A stretch of 61,621 nucleotides of DNA from an uncultured bacterium (GCA_947176765.1 CAMWRX010000007.1:1-61621), one strand, 5' to 3'. Positions 31,969-41,034 are shown, counted from the stretch's first letter. Translations and numbers: made by a program. The notes: generated by a model from the sequence alone, not told the origin.

Positions 31969-33933
31969 TTACTCCTCCTCGGGAGCCTCTTCCTCGTCCA
32001 CGTCAGCCTCGTCCTCTGCGGGGGCGGACTCCAGCAGGGCGCGGATGGACAGGGAGACCTTCTTGTTCTCCTCGTCGATGGCGGTAATCTTGGCGTCCAC
32101 CGTATCGCCCTCACTCACCACATCGCCGGGCTTCTCCACGCGGTGGTCGGCCAGCTGGGAGATATGGATCAGGCCGTCCACGCCGGGGACGATCTCGGCG
32201 AAGGCGCCAAAGGTCATCAGCTTGACGATGCGCACGGGGGCCACATCGCCCACGGAATACTTGCCGGTGAACACGGCCCAGGGCTCCTGGCTGTGATCCT
32301 TCACGCCCAGGGAGATCTTCTTCTTCTCCGGGTCAAAGGAGATGACGTACACCTCGATGGGATCGCCCACGGACACAACCTCAGCGGGGGTCTTGATGCG
32401 GGACCAGGACAGCTCGGAGATGTGAACCATGCCGTCCACGCCGCCGATGTCCACGAAAGCGCCGTAAGAGGTCAAGCTCTTGACGGTGCCGCTGTACCGC
32501 TTGCCCACCTCGATGTTGTCCCAAATGGCGGCAGCGGCGGCGGCGCGGGCCTCAGCGGCCACGGCGCGGATGGAGCCCACCACACGGCGGCGGGCGCGGT
32601 TCACCTCGGTGATGCGCAGCTGCACACGGGTCTTGACCATCTCGGACAGGTCGGCCCCACGGGGCTTGCCGGACTGGGAAGCGGGGATGAACACGCGGAT
32701 GCCCTTGACGTTGGCCACCAGGCCGCCCTTGTTCTCCTCGGTGATGATGCCTTCCAGAACGTCCTTATTCTCCACGGCGTTCTCCACGGTCTCCCAGTTC
32801 TTGTCCGCGTCAAGGCGCTTCTTGGACAGCTTGACCACGCAGTCGCGGTCGCTGACCAGCATGACGATGGCCTCGATCTCCTCGCCCACCTTGGCGAGAT
32901 CCTCCACCTTCACGTCGGGGTCGTCGCTCAGCTCAGACAGGGGAATGGTGCCGGGATACTTCACGCCCAGCTCAACCTGCACTTCAGTCGGCGTAATGGC
33001 GGCGACTGTTCCGGTGACCCGATCCCCCGTATTCAAAATTTTGAACGACTCCTCCAGCATCTCCGCGAAGGACTGTTCAATCTCCATAATTTCATCGCTC
33101 ATTTTGTTGGTAACCTCCTTTATTATCCACTCCGGCGTAGACGCGCCGGCAGTGATTCCAAGCGTGCGAATCCGGCGGAACTGTTCCCGGTCAACATCCC
33201 TTCCCCGCTCTGCCCGCACCACCAAGGGGCAGCGGCTGGCGCAAAGCTGGGTGAGCTTCCTGGTGTTGGAGCTCTTCTGGTCGCCGATGACGATCATGCC
33301 ATCGCATTGACCGGCCAATTCCAGCGCTTCAGATTGCCGTCTGGACGTAGCATTACATATTGTATCAAAAAATTCCGCGTTTGTACACACTTTTTTTGTG
33401 TTTTCCACGATTTTTTCCCAATTGGCCAAAATCGCTGTGGTTTGAGACACGAATGTCAGGGGTTGACCGGGCAAATCCGGCATTTTTTTGAAGATTTGTT
33501 CCAGTTCATCCCAGCCGGAAACCACGATCCCCTCCCGGGTGCACCCCAAAATCCCCAGGATCTCCGGGTGGTCGGCCTCCCCCACAATGACGGGGACCCG
33601 CCCCCTGGCCTCCGCCTCCCGGACGATGTCATGAATGCGGGTGACATTAGGGCAGGTGGCGTCCAGCACCCGGCAGCGGCGGCGCTCCAGCGTCTCATAA
33701 ACCCCATCCGGCTCACCGTGGGCCCGAATGAGTACGGTGGATCCCTCGGGCGCCTCCTCCGGCGAGGAGATGGTGACGGCGCCCATCTCCTCCAGCCGCC
33801 GAATCACGTGGTCGTTATGGGTAATGTGGCCCAGTAAATATATCGGCCCCTGGGCGGCGGCCCGCTCCGCCATATCTACCGCGCGGCGCACTCCATAGCA
33901 GAAGCCGGCGCTCTTTGCCACCTTTACAATCAT
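31969..33933 (-). CDS. ispH-rpsA: Fused 4-hydroxy-3-methylbut-2-enyl diphosphate reductase and ribosomal protein S1-like protein
   Basis: 654 residues. Residues ~1-280 are IspH, the last enzyme of the MEP isoprenoid pathway: cluster cysteines in SAGFCYGVRRAV (Cys12), DATCPNV and DTICNATSRR, plus RAHGEPDGVYE. Residues ~290-640 contain four S1 RNA-binding repeats (GTVAAITPTEVQVELGV; GIITEENKGGLVANVKGI; GTVKSLTSYGAFVDIGGVDG; VRIVKLMTFGAFAEIVPGVDG). The C-terminus is acidic. This fusion is known from several Clostridia, so it is not an assembly error. Its ATG overlaps the plsC stop by four bases. Confidence 0.95.
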   Translation of the reverse strand: MIVKVAKSAGFCYGVRRAVDMAERAAAQGPIYLLGHITHNDHVIRRLEEMGAVTISSPEEAPEGSTVLIRAHGEPDGVYETLERRRCRVLDATCPNVTRIHDIVREAEARGRVPVIVGEADHPEILGILGCTREGIVVSGWDELEQIFKKMPDLPGQPLTFVSQTTAILANWEKIVENTKKVCTNAEFFDTICNATSRRQSEALELAGQCDGMIVIGDQKSSNTRKLTQLCASRCPLVVRAERGRDVDREQFRRIRTLGITAGASTPEWIIKEVTNKMSDEIMEIEQSFAEMLEESFKILNTGDRVTGTVAAITPTEVQVELGVKYPGTIPLSELSDDPDVKVEDLAKVGEEIEAIVMLVSDRDCVVKLSKKRLDADKNWETVENAVENKDVLEGIITEENKGGLVANVKGIRVFIPASQSGKPRGADLSEMVKTRVQLRITEVNRARRRVVGSIRAVAAEARAAAAAAIWDNIEVGKRYSGTVKSLTSYGAFVDIGGVDGMVHISELSWSRIKTPAEVVSVGDPIEVYVISFDPEKKKISLGVKDHSQEPWAVFTGKYSVGDVAPVRIVKLMTFGAFAEIVPGVDGLIHISQLADHRVEKPGDVVSEGDTVDAKITAIDEENKKVSLSIRALLESAPAEDEADVDEEEAPEEE

Positions 33934-34526
33934 ACCGCCTGCTCCTCCAGCGCCCGCACCCGAACCAGAAGGTCGTTGGCAATGCGCTGATAGTCATCAG
34001 CGCTGGGTTTGCGCCCTTCGAATTCCGGGTGGTAAGATTGGCCAAACACCACCGTCGTCCTGCGGAAGCGCCGCTTTTTGGGCGAGATGTAAACAGGCAC
34101 CAGGGGCGTGTTGGTACGGGTGGACAGCATGGCCGCGCCGGTATGGGCCTCGGAGGTCTCCCCCTCCTTCACCCGGGTGCCCTCGGGGAACATGAGCAGC
34201 TTCTCCCCCGCCCGCAGAACCCGCATGGCCTCTTTGATGGCCGCCACATCGGATTTGCCCCGGTTGACGCCAAAAATCCCCGCTTTTTTCAGCAGGAAGC
34301 CGATGACCGGCCACTTCATGATCTCCGCCTTGGCCATCACATGGGTCTGCCGTTTACTGCCCATACAGCATACCACGTACAGCGGGTCGCCCAGGGAGGT
34401 GTGGTTGCCGCAGATCAGCGCCGCCCCCTCCGGGATGTTCTCCACGCCCACCGCTTTCCAGGGATGAAAGATCCTCATAAAGATCCAGATGATGGGATAG
34501 AGCACGGCGTACACTTTATTCTTCAT
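33930..34526 (-). CDS. plsC: 1-acyl-sn-glycerol-3-phosphate acyltransferase
   Basis: 198 residues. Acylates lysophosphatidic acid to phosphatidic acid at the membrane. The catalytic HX4D motif is NHTSLGDP, preceded by ALICG; the substrate motif is LLMFPEGTRVKEG. One hydrophobic segment lies at the N-terminus (VYAVLYPIIWIFMRI). Four-base overlaps join it to cmk upstream and ispH-rpsA downstream, so the three are translationally coupled. Confidence 0.94.
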   Translation of the reverse strand: MKNKVYAVLYPIIWIFMRIFHPWKAVGVENIPEGAALICGNHTSLGDPLYVVCCMGSKRQTHVMAKAEIMKWPVIGFLLKKAGIFGVNRGKSDVAAIKEAMRVLRAGEKLLMFPEGTRVKEGETSEAHTGAAMLSTRTNTPLVPVYISPKKRRFRRTTVVFGQSYHPEFEGRKPSADDYQRIANDLLVRVRALEEQAV

Positions 34527-35212
34527 GCCGTCCCTCCTTCGCCCAGCCGCTCCCGGATCAGCCCCAGCAGCAGCTGGAAGCTTCCCTCCAGATCCAGCCC
34601 GGTGGTATCGGCCAGCACCGCGTCGTCCGCCTGACGCAGAGGCGCGGTCTCCCGCGACTTGTCCCGGCGGTCCCGCTCCTTCACCTCTTGCAGAACCTGG
34701 TCAAAATCGGCCTGCTGGCCCCGCTCCAGCAGCTCCCGATAGCGGCGCTCCGCCCGGGCCTCCGCCGCGGCGGTCAGGTATATTTTCACATCCGCCTGGG
34801 GCAGCACCACGGTGCCGATATCCCGGCCGTCCATAATGACGCTGTGCTCCCGGGCGGTTTTGCGCTGCATCTCCAACAGGAAGTCCCGCACCGCCGGGAT
34901 GGAGGCCACCTTGGAGGCGTAGGCGGATATCTCATTCTCCCGGATGGCCTGAGTCACGTCCTCCCCATCCAAAAACATATGCTGGAGGCCGTCCGACCCG
35001 TAGCCCATGGTGATGGTCAGCGACCCCAGGATCGCCGCCACGGCCCCCGCGTCCTCAGGGTCGATGCCCCGGCGGCGAACCGCCAGCCCCACCGTGCGGT
35101 AGATTGCCCCGGTGTCTACATACAAAAAGCCCAGCTCCTGGGCCAGCCGCTTGGCCAGGGTGGATTTCCCCGCGCCAGAGGGCCCGTCAATGGCAACGCT
35201 GCGGTATTTCAT
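34523..35212 (-). CDS. cmk: Cytidylate kinase
   Basis: 229 residues; phosphorylates CMP and dCMP with ATP. P-loop IDGPSGAGKSTLAKRLA at the N-terminus, YVDTGAIYRTVGL, and the CMP-binding MDGRDIGTVVLPQA. Overlaps the flavoprotein gene upstream and plsC downstream by four bases each. The cmk-plsC-ispH-rpsA order is a common clostridial arrangement. Confidence 0.96.
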   Translation of the reverse strand: MKYRSVAIDGPSGAGKSTLAKRLAQELGFLYVDTGAIYRTVGLAVRRRGIDPEDAGAVAAILGSLTITMGYGSDGLQHMFLDGEDVTQAIRENEISAYASKVASIPAVRDFLLEMQRKTAREHSVIMDGRDIGTVVLPQADVKIYLTAAAEARAERRYRELLERGQQADFDQVLQEVKERDRRDKSRETAPLRQADDAVLADTTGLDLEGSFQLLLGLIRERLGEGGTA

Positions 35213-36480
35213 GGGAGTGCCCCTTCCTTATTATTACTTGCCCGCTCTGTCGCAGCTAAACCAGCTGCGTATCCGGTGGACCACGCGATTTGCAGATTGA
35301 AGCCGCCGGTGTAGGCATCCACATCCAGCAGCTCCCCGGCGAAATACAACCCTCTCACCTTTTTGGATTCCATGGTCTTGGGATCCACCTCGCCCACGGC
35401 CACGCCGCCGGAGGTGATTACCGCCTCCTCCACCGGGCGGGTGCCCGACAGGGAGACAGAAAAATCCTTCAAGGTCTCCAACAGCCTGCGCCGCTGTTCC
35501 TTTCGGATATCGTGTACCTTGGTGTCCCCAGGAATCCCAGTGCGCTCTATCAGCACGGACACCATAGACCGGGGAACCAATCCGCCCAGGGCGTTGGCAT
35601 AATCCTGGTTGGCCCGGCTCTCAAAGTCCCGCAGCAGCCGGGCGTCCAGCTTCTGCTCGTCCAGGGCGGGCTTCAGGTCGATATGGGCGGTGTAGCTGTG
35701 CCTGGAAACATCCATATGGGCGGACGCGGACAGCACCAGCGGCCCGGACAGCCCAAAGTGGGTGAACAGCAGCTCGCCCTGTTCCCGGAACACCGTCTTA
35801 CCCGTTTCATTTTTCACATTCAGCTCCACATTCCGCAGGGAAAGGCCCTGGAGCGCCCCGCAGCAGGGGTCGTCCGACTCCAGCGGCACCAAAGAGCCCC
35901 GGATGGGCTTGATCGTATGGCCCACAGACCGGGCCAGCCCATAGCCGTCCCCCGTGGAACCCGTGCGGGGATAGGAAGCCCCGCCGGTGGCGAGGATCAG
36001 CGCCCCGCACCCTTCCAGCGAGCCGCCGTTCTCCGTCTTGATGCCGGTGAGCTGGCCGTCCCGGGCGCTGAGCCCGGTCACGCGATCCCGCCGAACCTCC
36101 ACCCCCTGGCGGCGCAGCTCAAAAAACAGCGCGTCCACAATGTCGGCGGCCTTGTCTGAGCATGGGAATACCCGGTTGCCCCGCTCTGTTTTCAGCTTGA
36201 CGCCCAAGTCCTCAAAAAAGGCCATGGTATCCGCCGGACTAAAGCGGTTAAAACTACTATAAAGGAATTTCCCGTTACGGGGAATGGCGGCCATCAGGTT
36301 CTCCAGATTGCAGTGATTCGTGACGTTGCAGCGCCCCTTGCCGGTGATATACAGCTTCCGGCCCACCTTCTCGTTGGGCTCCAGCAGCACCACGTCCGCC
36401 CCGGCCCGGGCGGCAGTGATGGCGGCCATCATGCCTGCCGCCCCGCCTCCGGCGACCACCACGTTACCCTTGATCTTCAT
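35209..36480 (-). CDS. NAD(P)/FAD-dependent oxidoreductase, HI0933/BaiN-like
   Basis: 423 residues. N-terminal dinucleotide-binding motif VVAGGGAAGMMAAITAARAG, then PNEKVGRKLYITGKGRCNV, both typical of the HI0933 flavoprotein family; ALILATGGASYPRTGSTGDG and the C-terminal YFAGELLDVDAYTGGFNL complete the FAD site. BaiN, a bile-acid reductase, belongs to this family, but most members have no assigned substrate. I chose the ATG at 36480 (AAGGTGG precedes). It overlaps the end of the RpiR-type regulator gene by 17 bp and cmk by 4 bp. Confidence 0.92.
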   Translation of the reverse strand: MKIKGNVVVAGGGAAGMMAAITAARAGADVVLLEPNEKVGRKLYITGKGRCNVTNHCNLENLMAAIPRNGKFLYSSFNRFSPADTMAFFEDLGVKLKTERGNRVFPCSDKAADIVDALFFELRRQGVEVRRDRVTGLSARDGQLTGIKTENGGSLEGCGALILATGGASYPRTGSTGDGYGLARSVGHTIKPIRGSLVPLESDDPCCGALQGLSLRNVELNVKNETGKTVFREQGELLFTHFGLSGPLVLSASAHMDVSRHSYTAHIDLKPALDEQKLDARLLRDFESRANQDYANALGGLVPRSMVSVLIERTGIPGDTKVHDIRKEQRRRLLETLKDFSVSLSGTRPVEEAVITSGGVAVGEVDPKTMESKKVRGLYFAGELLDVDAYTGGFNLQIAWSTGYAAGLAATERASNNKEGALP

Positions 36481-37339
36481 ATTCCACCTTTTCGTACACC
36501 TGGTACTCATCCCAGATATTTTCCAGCCGCTTAAAGGTCGCCGTAACCTCGGCGGACTTCTTCCGTCCCACCGCCACGATCAGCGCGTTGATGATGGACA
36601 AGGGGGCCACCAGGGAATCGGCAAAGGAGATCATGTCGCTCTTGGCCAGCAGGCGGTAATTAGCTGTGTCATACAGCGGGGACATCTCGCTGTCGGTGAT
36701 GGCCACCACCGTGGCCCCCTGATCCCGGGCAAATTCCATGGCCCGGACAGACCGGGTGGAGTACCGGGGAAAGCTGATGCCAATGACTACGTCACCCTCG
36801 CCCACCCGGAGCATCTGCTCAAACATCTCGCTGGCCAAGCTGGTCTGCACCTGGCATACGTTATCGAAAATCAGCTTGAAATAGAACGTCAGAAAATCAG
36901 ACAGCGCCGCCGATGACCGCACCCCCAGAATATAGATGCGCCGGGCGCCCACAATGGCGTTTACCGCGCCGTCAAAATCTTCCCGGTTCAGCTCGTTCAA
37001 GGTCATGCGCAGCTTCTCGATGTCCGACTGCACCACTTTATCCAGCACATCCTGGGAGCCCAGCCGGTCGTAGGACACCTCGATGCGCTGCACTGTGGTC
37101 AGCTTTCCACGGATCATCTCCTGCATGGCCCTCTGCATGGCGGGGTAGCCGTCGTAACCCAGCTCGGCGGCAAAGCGCACCACGGTGGACTCGCTGATCT
37201 TCACCGCCTGGCCCAGCCGCGCCGCCGTCATAAAGGCGGCTTTGTCGTAATTATCCAGAATATAGCGGCCGATCAGCTTCTGTCCCTTGGAAAAGGTGTC
37301 CATTTTGCTCTGAATGGCGGTCAAAATATCACGGCTCAT
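36464..37339 (-). CDS. MurR/RpiR family transcriptional regulator
   Basis: 291 residues, the normal length. N-terminal helix-turn-helix (~1-80, LGQAVKISESTVVRFAAELG) and a C-terminal SIS sugar-phosphate-binding domain (~115-250, ARRIYILGVRSSAALSDFL, VVIGISFPRYSTRSV, VVAITDSEMSPL). Such regulators respond to phosphosugars. The start at 37339 gives the family-like MSRDILTAIQS; the frame runs further upstream into the promoter. It is first in a long leftward transcript with a flavoprotein, cmk, plsC and ispH-rpsA, none of which are sugar genes, so its target is unclear. Confidence 0.92.
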   Translation of the reverse strand: MSRDILTAIQSKMDTFSKGQKLIGRYILDNYDKAAFMTAARLGQAVKISESTVVRFAAELGYDGYPAMQRAMQEMIRGKLTTVQRIEVSYDRLGSQDVLDKVVQSDIEKLRMTLNELNREDFDGAVNAIVGARRIYILGVRSSAALSDFLTFYFKLIFDNVCQVQTSLASEMFEQMLRVGEGDVVIGISFPRYSTRSVRAMEFARDQGATVVAITDSEMSPLYDTANYRLLAKSDMISFADSLVAPLSIINALIVAVGRKKSAEVTATFKRLENIWDEYQVYEKVEYEDQG

Positions 37340-37403
37340 CGCACAGCAGCCCCACTCTCTTTCTATCCTCCGAGGGCGCGCCCACGCACGCCCAACAGAC
37401 CTT

Positions 37404-37432
37404 ATCATACCGTTTTGCCGGAAAAATTGCAA
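37404..37432 (-). promoter_or_regulatory. Promoter of the RpiR-flavoprotein-cmk-plsC-ispH operon
   Basis: Minus strand TTGCAA (plus 37427-37432) and TATGAT (plus 37404-37409), 17-bp spacer. Confidence 0.6.
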
Positions 37433-37454
37433 GAGGTTTTGAAGGTTTTCCCGC

Positions 37455-38147
37455 TCATTCCTGCAAAACGGAGATCTCCGCCGCTGTGAGGCTTCGCCAT
37501 TTCCCCGGTTCCAGCCCGCCCAGGCGGAGCTTCCCCTCCCGCACCCGCCGGAGGCGCTCCACTTTCAGCCCCGCGGCGGCGCACATACGGCGCACCTGGC
37601 GGTTTTTCCCCTGGTGGATAACTACGGTCAGGGTATTCACCCCTGTCCGCTCCACCCGGTCAGCAGTGAGTTCCTCCCCATCATCGAACACCGGAGCGGC
37701 CAGGATGGGCATCGCCCGCTCCACGTCACCCCGCACCCACACCCGGTACTCCTTCTCCACCTCGTGGGAGGGGTGGGTGAGCCGGTGGGTCAGTTCCCCG
37801 TCGTCGGTGAGCAGCAGCAGCCCCTCCGAGTCCATGTCCAGCCGCCCCACCGGCCAAACCCGGGCGGAACAGTCTGCCGTCAACTGGGCCACGGTTTTCC
37901 GGCCCCTCTCGTCGGACAGGGTGGTGACGTACCCCCGAGGCTTATTCAGCATGATATAAGTATGGCCCTTCGGAACGGCCAGCGGCACGCCGTCCACCTC
38001 CACCCGATCCCGGTCTAGGTCAGCCTTTCCGCCCAACCGGGCCGTCTCGCCGTTGACGGTCACCCGCCCGGCCTGTATGTACGCCTCCGCCTGACGGCGG
38101 GAGCATACCCCCGCCGCCGACAGCAGCTTTTGCAGCCGTTCCTCCAT
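37455..38147 (-). CDS. rluB: Ribosomal large-subunit pseudouridine synthase, RluB type
   Basis: 230 residues. An S4 RNA-binding domain (LQKLLSAAGVCSRRQAEAYI) is followed by the RsuA/RluB catalytic domain with the aspartate motif GRLDMDSEGLLLLTDDG and the C-terminal HQGKNRQVRRMCAAAG. It probably modifies 23S rRNA near the peptidyl-transferase centre. The ATG at 38147 follows GGAGAGGGG; the longer open frame upstream overlaps dacF and lacks homology. It is the last gene of the scpA-scpB-DUF2953-ytfJ-dacF series. Confidence 0.93.
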   Translation of the reverse strand: MEERLQKLLSAAGVCSRRQAEAYIQAGRVTVNGETARLGGKADLDRDRVEVDGVPLAVPKGHTYIMLNKPRGYVTTLSDERGRKTVAQLTADCSARVWPVGRLDMDSEGLLLLTDDGELTHRLTHPSHEVEKEYRVWVRGDVERAMPILAAPVFDDGEELTADRVERTGVNTLTVVIHQGKNRQVRRMCAAAGLKVERLRRVREGKLRLGGLEPGKWRSLTAAEISVLQE

Positions 38148-38170
38148 GCCGCCCCTCTCCTTTCCAGTCC

Positions 38171-39274
38171 TTACGCCGCGCCGCTCATCTTGGCCCAAAG
38201 CCTCTGCCAGAAGGTCAGCGGCTCCCGCGCGTCCAGTCCCGCCCCGCTCTGGGTCACCAGGGGCACCCGGGCCACGATCTCGCCGTCTTTCTTCCACACC
38301 GCCTCGCCGATGGGCGTCCCCGCCTCAAAGGGGGCCTGGACGGAATCGGCCAGCGTCACATCCATGGTCAGCTTTTCCCCCTCTTTCAAGGGATAGCCCA
38401 CCGCTTCCGCCGTCACCGCCGCCATCGTCGGGATCAGGCTGCCCTTTACGGACACCGACCCCAGCACCTCTCCCGCCTGGCACAGCTCCTGCCGGGGCCA
38501 GACCTGGAAGCCGTAGTCCAGCAGCTTCGTATGGTCGTTCCAGTCGTTCCCGTCGTTGAGGGTAACGCAGATAAGAGTCTGCCCGTCCCGTGTTGCGGCG
38601 GACACCAGGGTGCGCCCCGCCTTTTCCGTGAATCCGGTTTTCATCCCCACACAGCCCTCATAGCGGTAGAGCAGCTTGTTGTGGTTGACAAATGTCCTCG
38701 TACCGACGGTGATGGATCGGGTGGCGCAGATCTCCGCCACCGTCTCGTTTTGCAGGCACGCCTGGGCCAGCAGGGCCATGTCATAGGCGGTGGAGTAGTG
38801 GTTGTCGTCGTTCAGCCCGCTGGGATTGGCGAAGGAGCTGTTCTTCATCCCCAGCTCCGCCGCCCGCCGGTTCATCAGCGCCACAAAATCCGCCTCGCTC
38901 CCCGCCGTGTGGCAGGCGATGGTCATGGCGGCGTCGTTGCCCGACTGGAGCATCAGGCCGTACAGCAGCGCCCGCAGGGAGATCTGTTCCCCGGCAGTGA
39001 GGTAAATGGACGAGCCCTCGCTGCCCAGCCACTCCCCCTTGACGGTCACCACTTCGTCCAGATCCTCCGCCCGCTCCACCGCCACCAGTGCGGTCATCAG
39101 CTTGGTGATGCTGGCAATGAGCCGGGGCTGATGGATATTCTGCTCATAGAGTACCCGCCCGCTTTCAGCATCCATCAAAATGGCGCAGGAGGCGTTGGTG
39201 CCCACGGCATGGGCGGGCGGGCAGAGCAGGGTCAGCGCCAGCAAAGCAGCCAGCGCGGCGGTCAATTTCTTCAC
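38171..39274 (-). CDS. dacF: D-alanyl-D-alanine carboxypeptidase (DacF/PBP5 type)
   Basis: 367 residues with a signal peptide (KLTAALAALLALTLLCPPAH). Serine peptidase S11 motifs: SITKLMTAL (catalytic SxxK), LQSGNDAAM (SxN) and GMKTGFTEKAG (KTG). A C-terminal beta domain of ~100 residues and a final amphipathic stretch (WQRLWAKMSGAA) would hold it at the membrane. It trims pentapeptides of peptidoglycan; the link to ytfJ suggests a role in spore cortex. The start is GTG. Its ribosome site GGGAG lies in the 3' arm of a stable hairpin (39284-39311). Confidence 0.92.
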   Translation of the reverse strand: MKKLTAALAALLALTLLCPPAHAVGTNASCAILMDAESGRVLYEQNIHQPRLIASITKLMTALVAVERAEDLDEVVTVKGEWLGSEGSSIYLTAGEQISLRALLYGLMLQSGNDAAMTIACHTAGSEADFVALMNRRAAELGMKNSSFANPSGLNDDNHYSTAYDMALLAQACLQNETVAEICATRSITVGTRTFVNHNKLLYRYEGCVGMKTGFTEKAGRTLVSAATRDGQTLICVTLNDGNDWNDHTKLLDYGFQVWPRQELCQAGEVLGSVSVKGSLIPTMAAVTAEAVGYPLKEGEKLTMDVTLADSVQAPFEAGTPIGEAVWKKDGEIVARVPLVTQSGAGLDAREPLTFWQRLWAKMSGAA

Positions 39275-39283
39275 AAAAAGGTC

Positions 39284-39311
39284 ACTCCCATCCGAATGCT
39301 CAGATGGGAGT
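39284..39311 (-). promoter_or_regulatory. Hairpin covering the dacF ribosome-binding site
   Basis: Minus strand ACTCCCATC pairs perfectly with GATGGGAGT across a 10-nt loop. The 3' arm contains the GGGAG that precedes the dacF GTG by about 12 nt. Folding would hide the site from ribosomes; alternatively it is a weak terminator between ytfJ and dacF, since CCTTTTTG follows. Confidence 0.55.
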
Positions 39312-39351
39312 AGTATGGCCTCTATGGCCCGGCCTTATCCGGGCTGGGGAA

Positions 39352-39759
39352 TTATTGGGTGGGCTCCTCGTTCTTCTCGGCGCCTTTTTTATCGATATAG
39401 CCGGTGACCTTCTCGAACATCTCGGGCACCAGATCCACCACCCGGCTGACGGTGTCCCCCGGCGGGGGCGCCACGGGCAGCAGGCGGACGGAGCCGTCCT
39501 TTACCACCAGGAAGGCCACGGGCATCACATTCACCCCAGCCCCCGCGCCGCCGCCGAAGTTCTTGGCCACGTTCTGGGTCTTGCCGAAGTCGGAGCCGCC
39601 GGTGGCGAAGCCGAAGGACAGCTTGGACACCGGGATCAGCGTCACTCCGTCCTGGGTGACGATGGGCTGGCCCACCACCGTGTTGGCGTCCACCATCTCC
39701 CGGATCTTGTTCATGGTGGTCTGGAGCACTTCGTTGATGGGATGGTTGTTTTCACTCAT
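39352..39759 (-). CDS. ytfJ: Sporulation protein YtfJ (GerW family)
   Basis: 135 residues. Characteristic pattern: MNKIREMVDANTVVGQPI, TLIPVSKLSFGFATGG, the glycine-rich GGGAGAGVNVMPVAFLVV, and DKVTGYIDKK-like end. GerW proteins are needed for normal spore germination in Bacillus. The gene overlaps the DUF2953 gene upstream by eight bases, so both belong to the scpA-led transcript. Confidence 0.93.
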   Translation of the reverse strand: MSENNHPINEVLQTTMNKIREMVDANTVVGQPIVTQDGVTLIPVSKLSFGFATGGSDFGKTQNVAKNFGGGAGAGVNVMPVAFLVVKDGSVRLLPVAPPPGDTVSRVVDLVPEMFEKVTGYIDKKGAEKNEEPTQ

Positions 39760-40405
39760 GACTCATTGCCTCCTGTTTCTTCGGCTTTTCCACAGCCTTT
39801 TTTCTGGCGGGTCTCCCGCTTTTGGTCCAAACAATCAGCGCTTTCACGCCATAGTGTACGCCCAGGGTCACAATCTGGCCCACGGTCATGGTAACCGCCG
39901 CCTGGAGTTCTACCATGGGCTGGGCCGCGCCATAGTCCATGCCGATCTGGAACGAATGGCGCTTTACCTTAAAATTATTGGCAAAAAGAGGCCAAATCAT
40001 TCCCAGCGCCGCGTTGGCCTGTCCATAGCCCAGGGCGATAGCGGCGGCATCCGCGCCGCCCCAAATCAGCTCCAGCTCCAAATCGTCGACGCGGATTTTC
40101 CGCTTCAGTGAGCCGCAGGCTTGTCCCACAACCGGAAGCAGCTTCATTAGCCGGGACAGCGTACCGGGCTGGCCCTCGGGCTTTGGCTTCTTCTCCTTGG
40201 GCTTCTCTTCTTTTTTCGATTTTTTTTCCTTTTTGGGCTTTTTCTTGGGGCGCTCCTTAGCGGGCAGCAGCTGGATCTTAAACGGCCCCGCCAGCGCGGT
40301 GACAAACAGTCCCGCCTGTCCGTAGCGCACCCTGCCCCCGATGCGGATCAGCGAGATGAGCCACAAAACTGCCAGTATAACCAACAGGACCTTCCAAAAA
40401 GTCAT
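39752..40405 (-). CDS. DUF2953 domain membrane protein
   Basis: 217 residues. One N-terminal membrane helix (VLLVILAVLWLISLIRIGG), a Lys/Pro/Glu-rich linker (~50-80, PKKKPKKEKKSKKEEKPKEK), then the DUF2953 core (VDDLELELIWGGADAAAIAL, GQIVTLGVHYGVKALIVW). In Firmicutes this family accompanies ytfJ and is thought to be sporulation-related. It overlaps scpB by four bases and ytfJ by eight. Biochemical role unknown. Confidence 0.85.
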   Translation of the reverse strand: MTFWKVLLVILAVLWLISLIRIGGRVRYGQAGLFVTALAGPFKIQLLPAKERPKKKPKKEKKSKKEEKPKEKKPKPEGQPGTLSRLMKLLPVVGQACGSLKRKIRVDDLELELIWGGADAAAIALGYGQANAALGMIWPLFANNFKVKRHSFQIGMDYGAAQPMVELQAAVTMTVGQIVTLGVHYGVKALIVWTKSGRPARKKAVEKPKKQEAMSHE

Positions 40406-41034
40406 TGGCCCTCCTCCCCGCCTGTCCCGGCTTCACCCACTTCCACCGTCTCCGCCTCCCGGAGGCGGCGCAGGGCGGTCTCCATCTCCATGGTGAGCTG
40501 GGCGTCCTCCTGGCTGGCGGAGGCCAGCTCCGGCAGGTCGTCCAGGGACGCCAGCCCAAAGGAGCGCAGGAAGTTTTTCGTGGTGCGGAACTGCATGGGC
40601 CGTCCCGGCACCGCCAGACGGCCCGCCTCCCGGATGAGCTCACGCTCCAGCAGCAGGCCCACGGTGTAGGAGCTGTCCACCCCGCGGATCTGCTCGATAT
40701 AGGCCCGGGTCACCGGCTGGAAGTAGGCGATGATGGCCAGCACCTCCAGCGCGGGCTGGGACAGCTTGGCGGGCTTGCGGTTTTCCAGCGCCTTGCGGAT
40801 ATATGCCGCCTGCTCCGGCGCGGAACACATCTGCCAGCTGTTTTCCAGCCGCACCAGCCGGATGCCCCGCCGCTCATAGCTGTACGTATCCGCCATGCGC
40901 TGGCACACGCTGTCCACCGTCTCCCGGTCCTGCCCCAAAGTGAGGCAGATGCGCTCCACCGGCACCGGGTCCCCAGCGGCAAAGAGGATGCCCTCAATGG
41001 CGCTCTCCAGCTCTTTCAGTTCCATTTCGGACAC
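40402..41034 (-). CDS. scpB: Segregation and condensation protein B
   Basis: 210 residues. Two winged helices; typical segments are LESAIEGILFAAGDPV, QVCSAPEQAAYIRKAL-like MCSAPEQAAYIRKALE, LEVLAIIAYFQPVTRAYIEQ and IRGVDSSYTVGLLLERELI. With ScpA and SMC it forms condensin. The gene lies 18 bp after scpA. SMC is not encoded in the window. Confidence 0.95.
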   Translation of the reverse strand: MSEMELKELESAIEGILFAAGDPVPVERICLTLGQDRETVDSVCQRMADTYSYERRGIRLVRLENSWQMCSAPEQAAYIRKALENRKPAKLSQPALEVLAIIAYFQPVTRAYIEQIRGVDSSYTVGLLLERELIREAGRLAVPGRPMQFRTTKNFLRSFGLASLDDLPELASASQEDAQLTMEMETALRRLREAETVEVGEAGTGGEEGQ

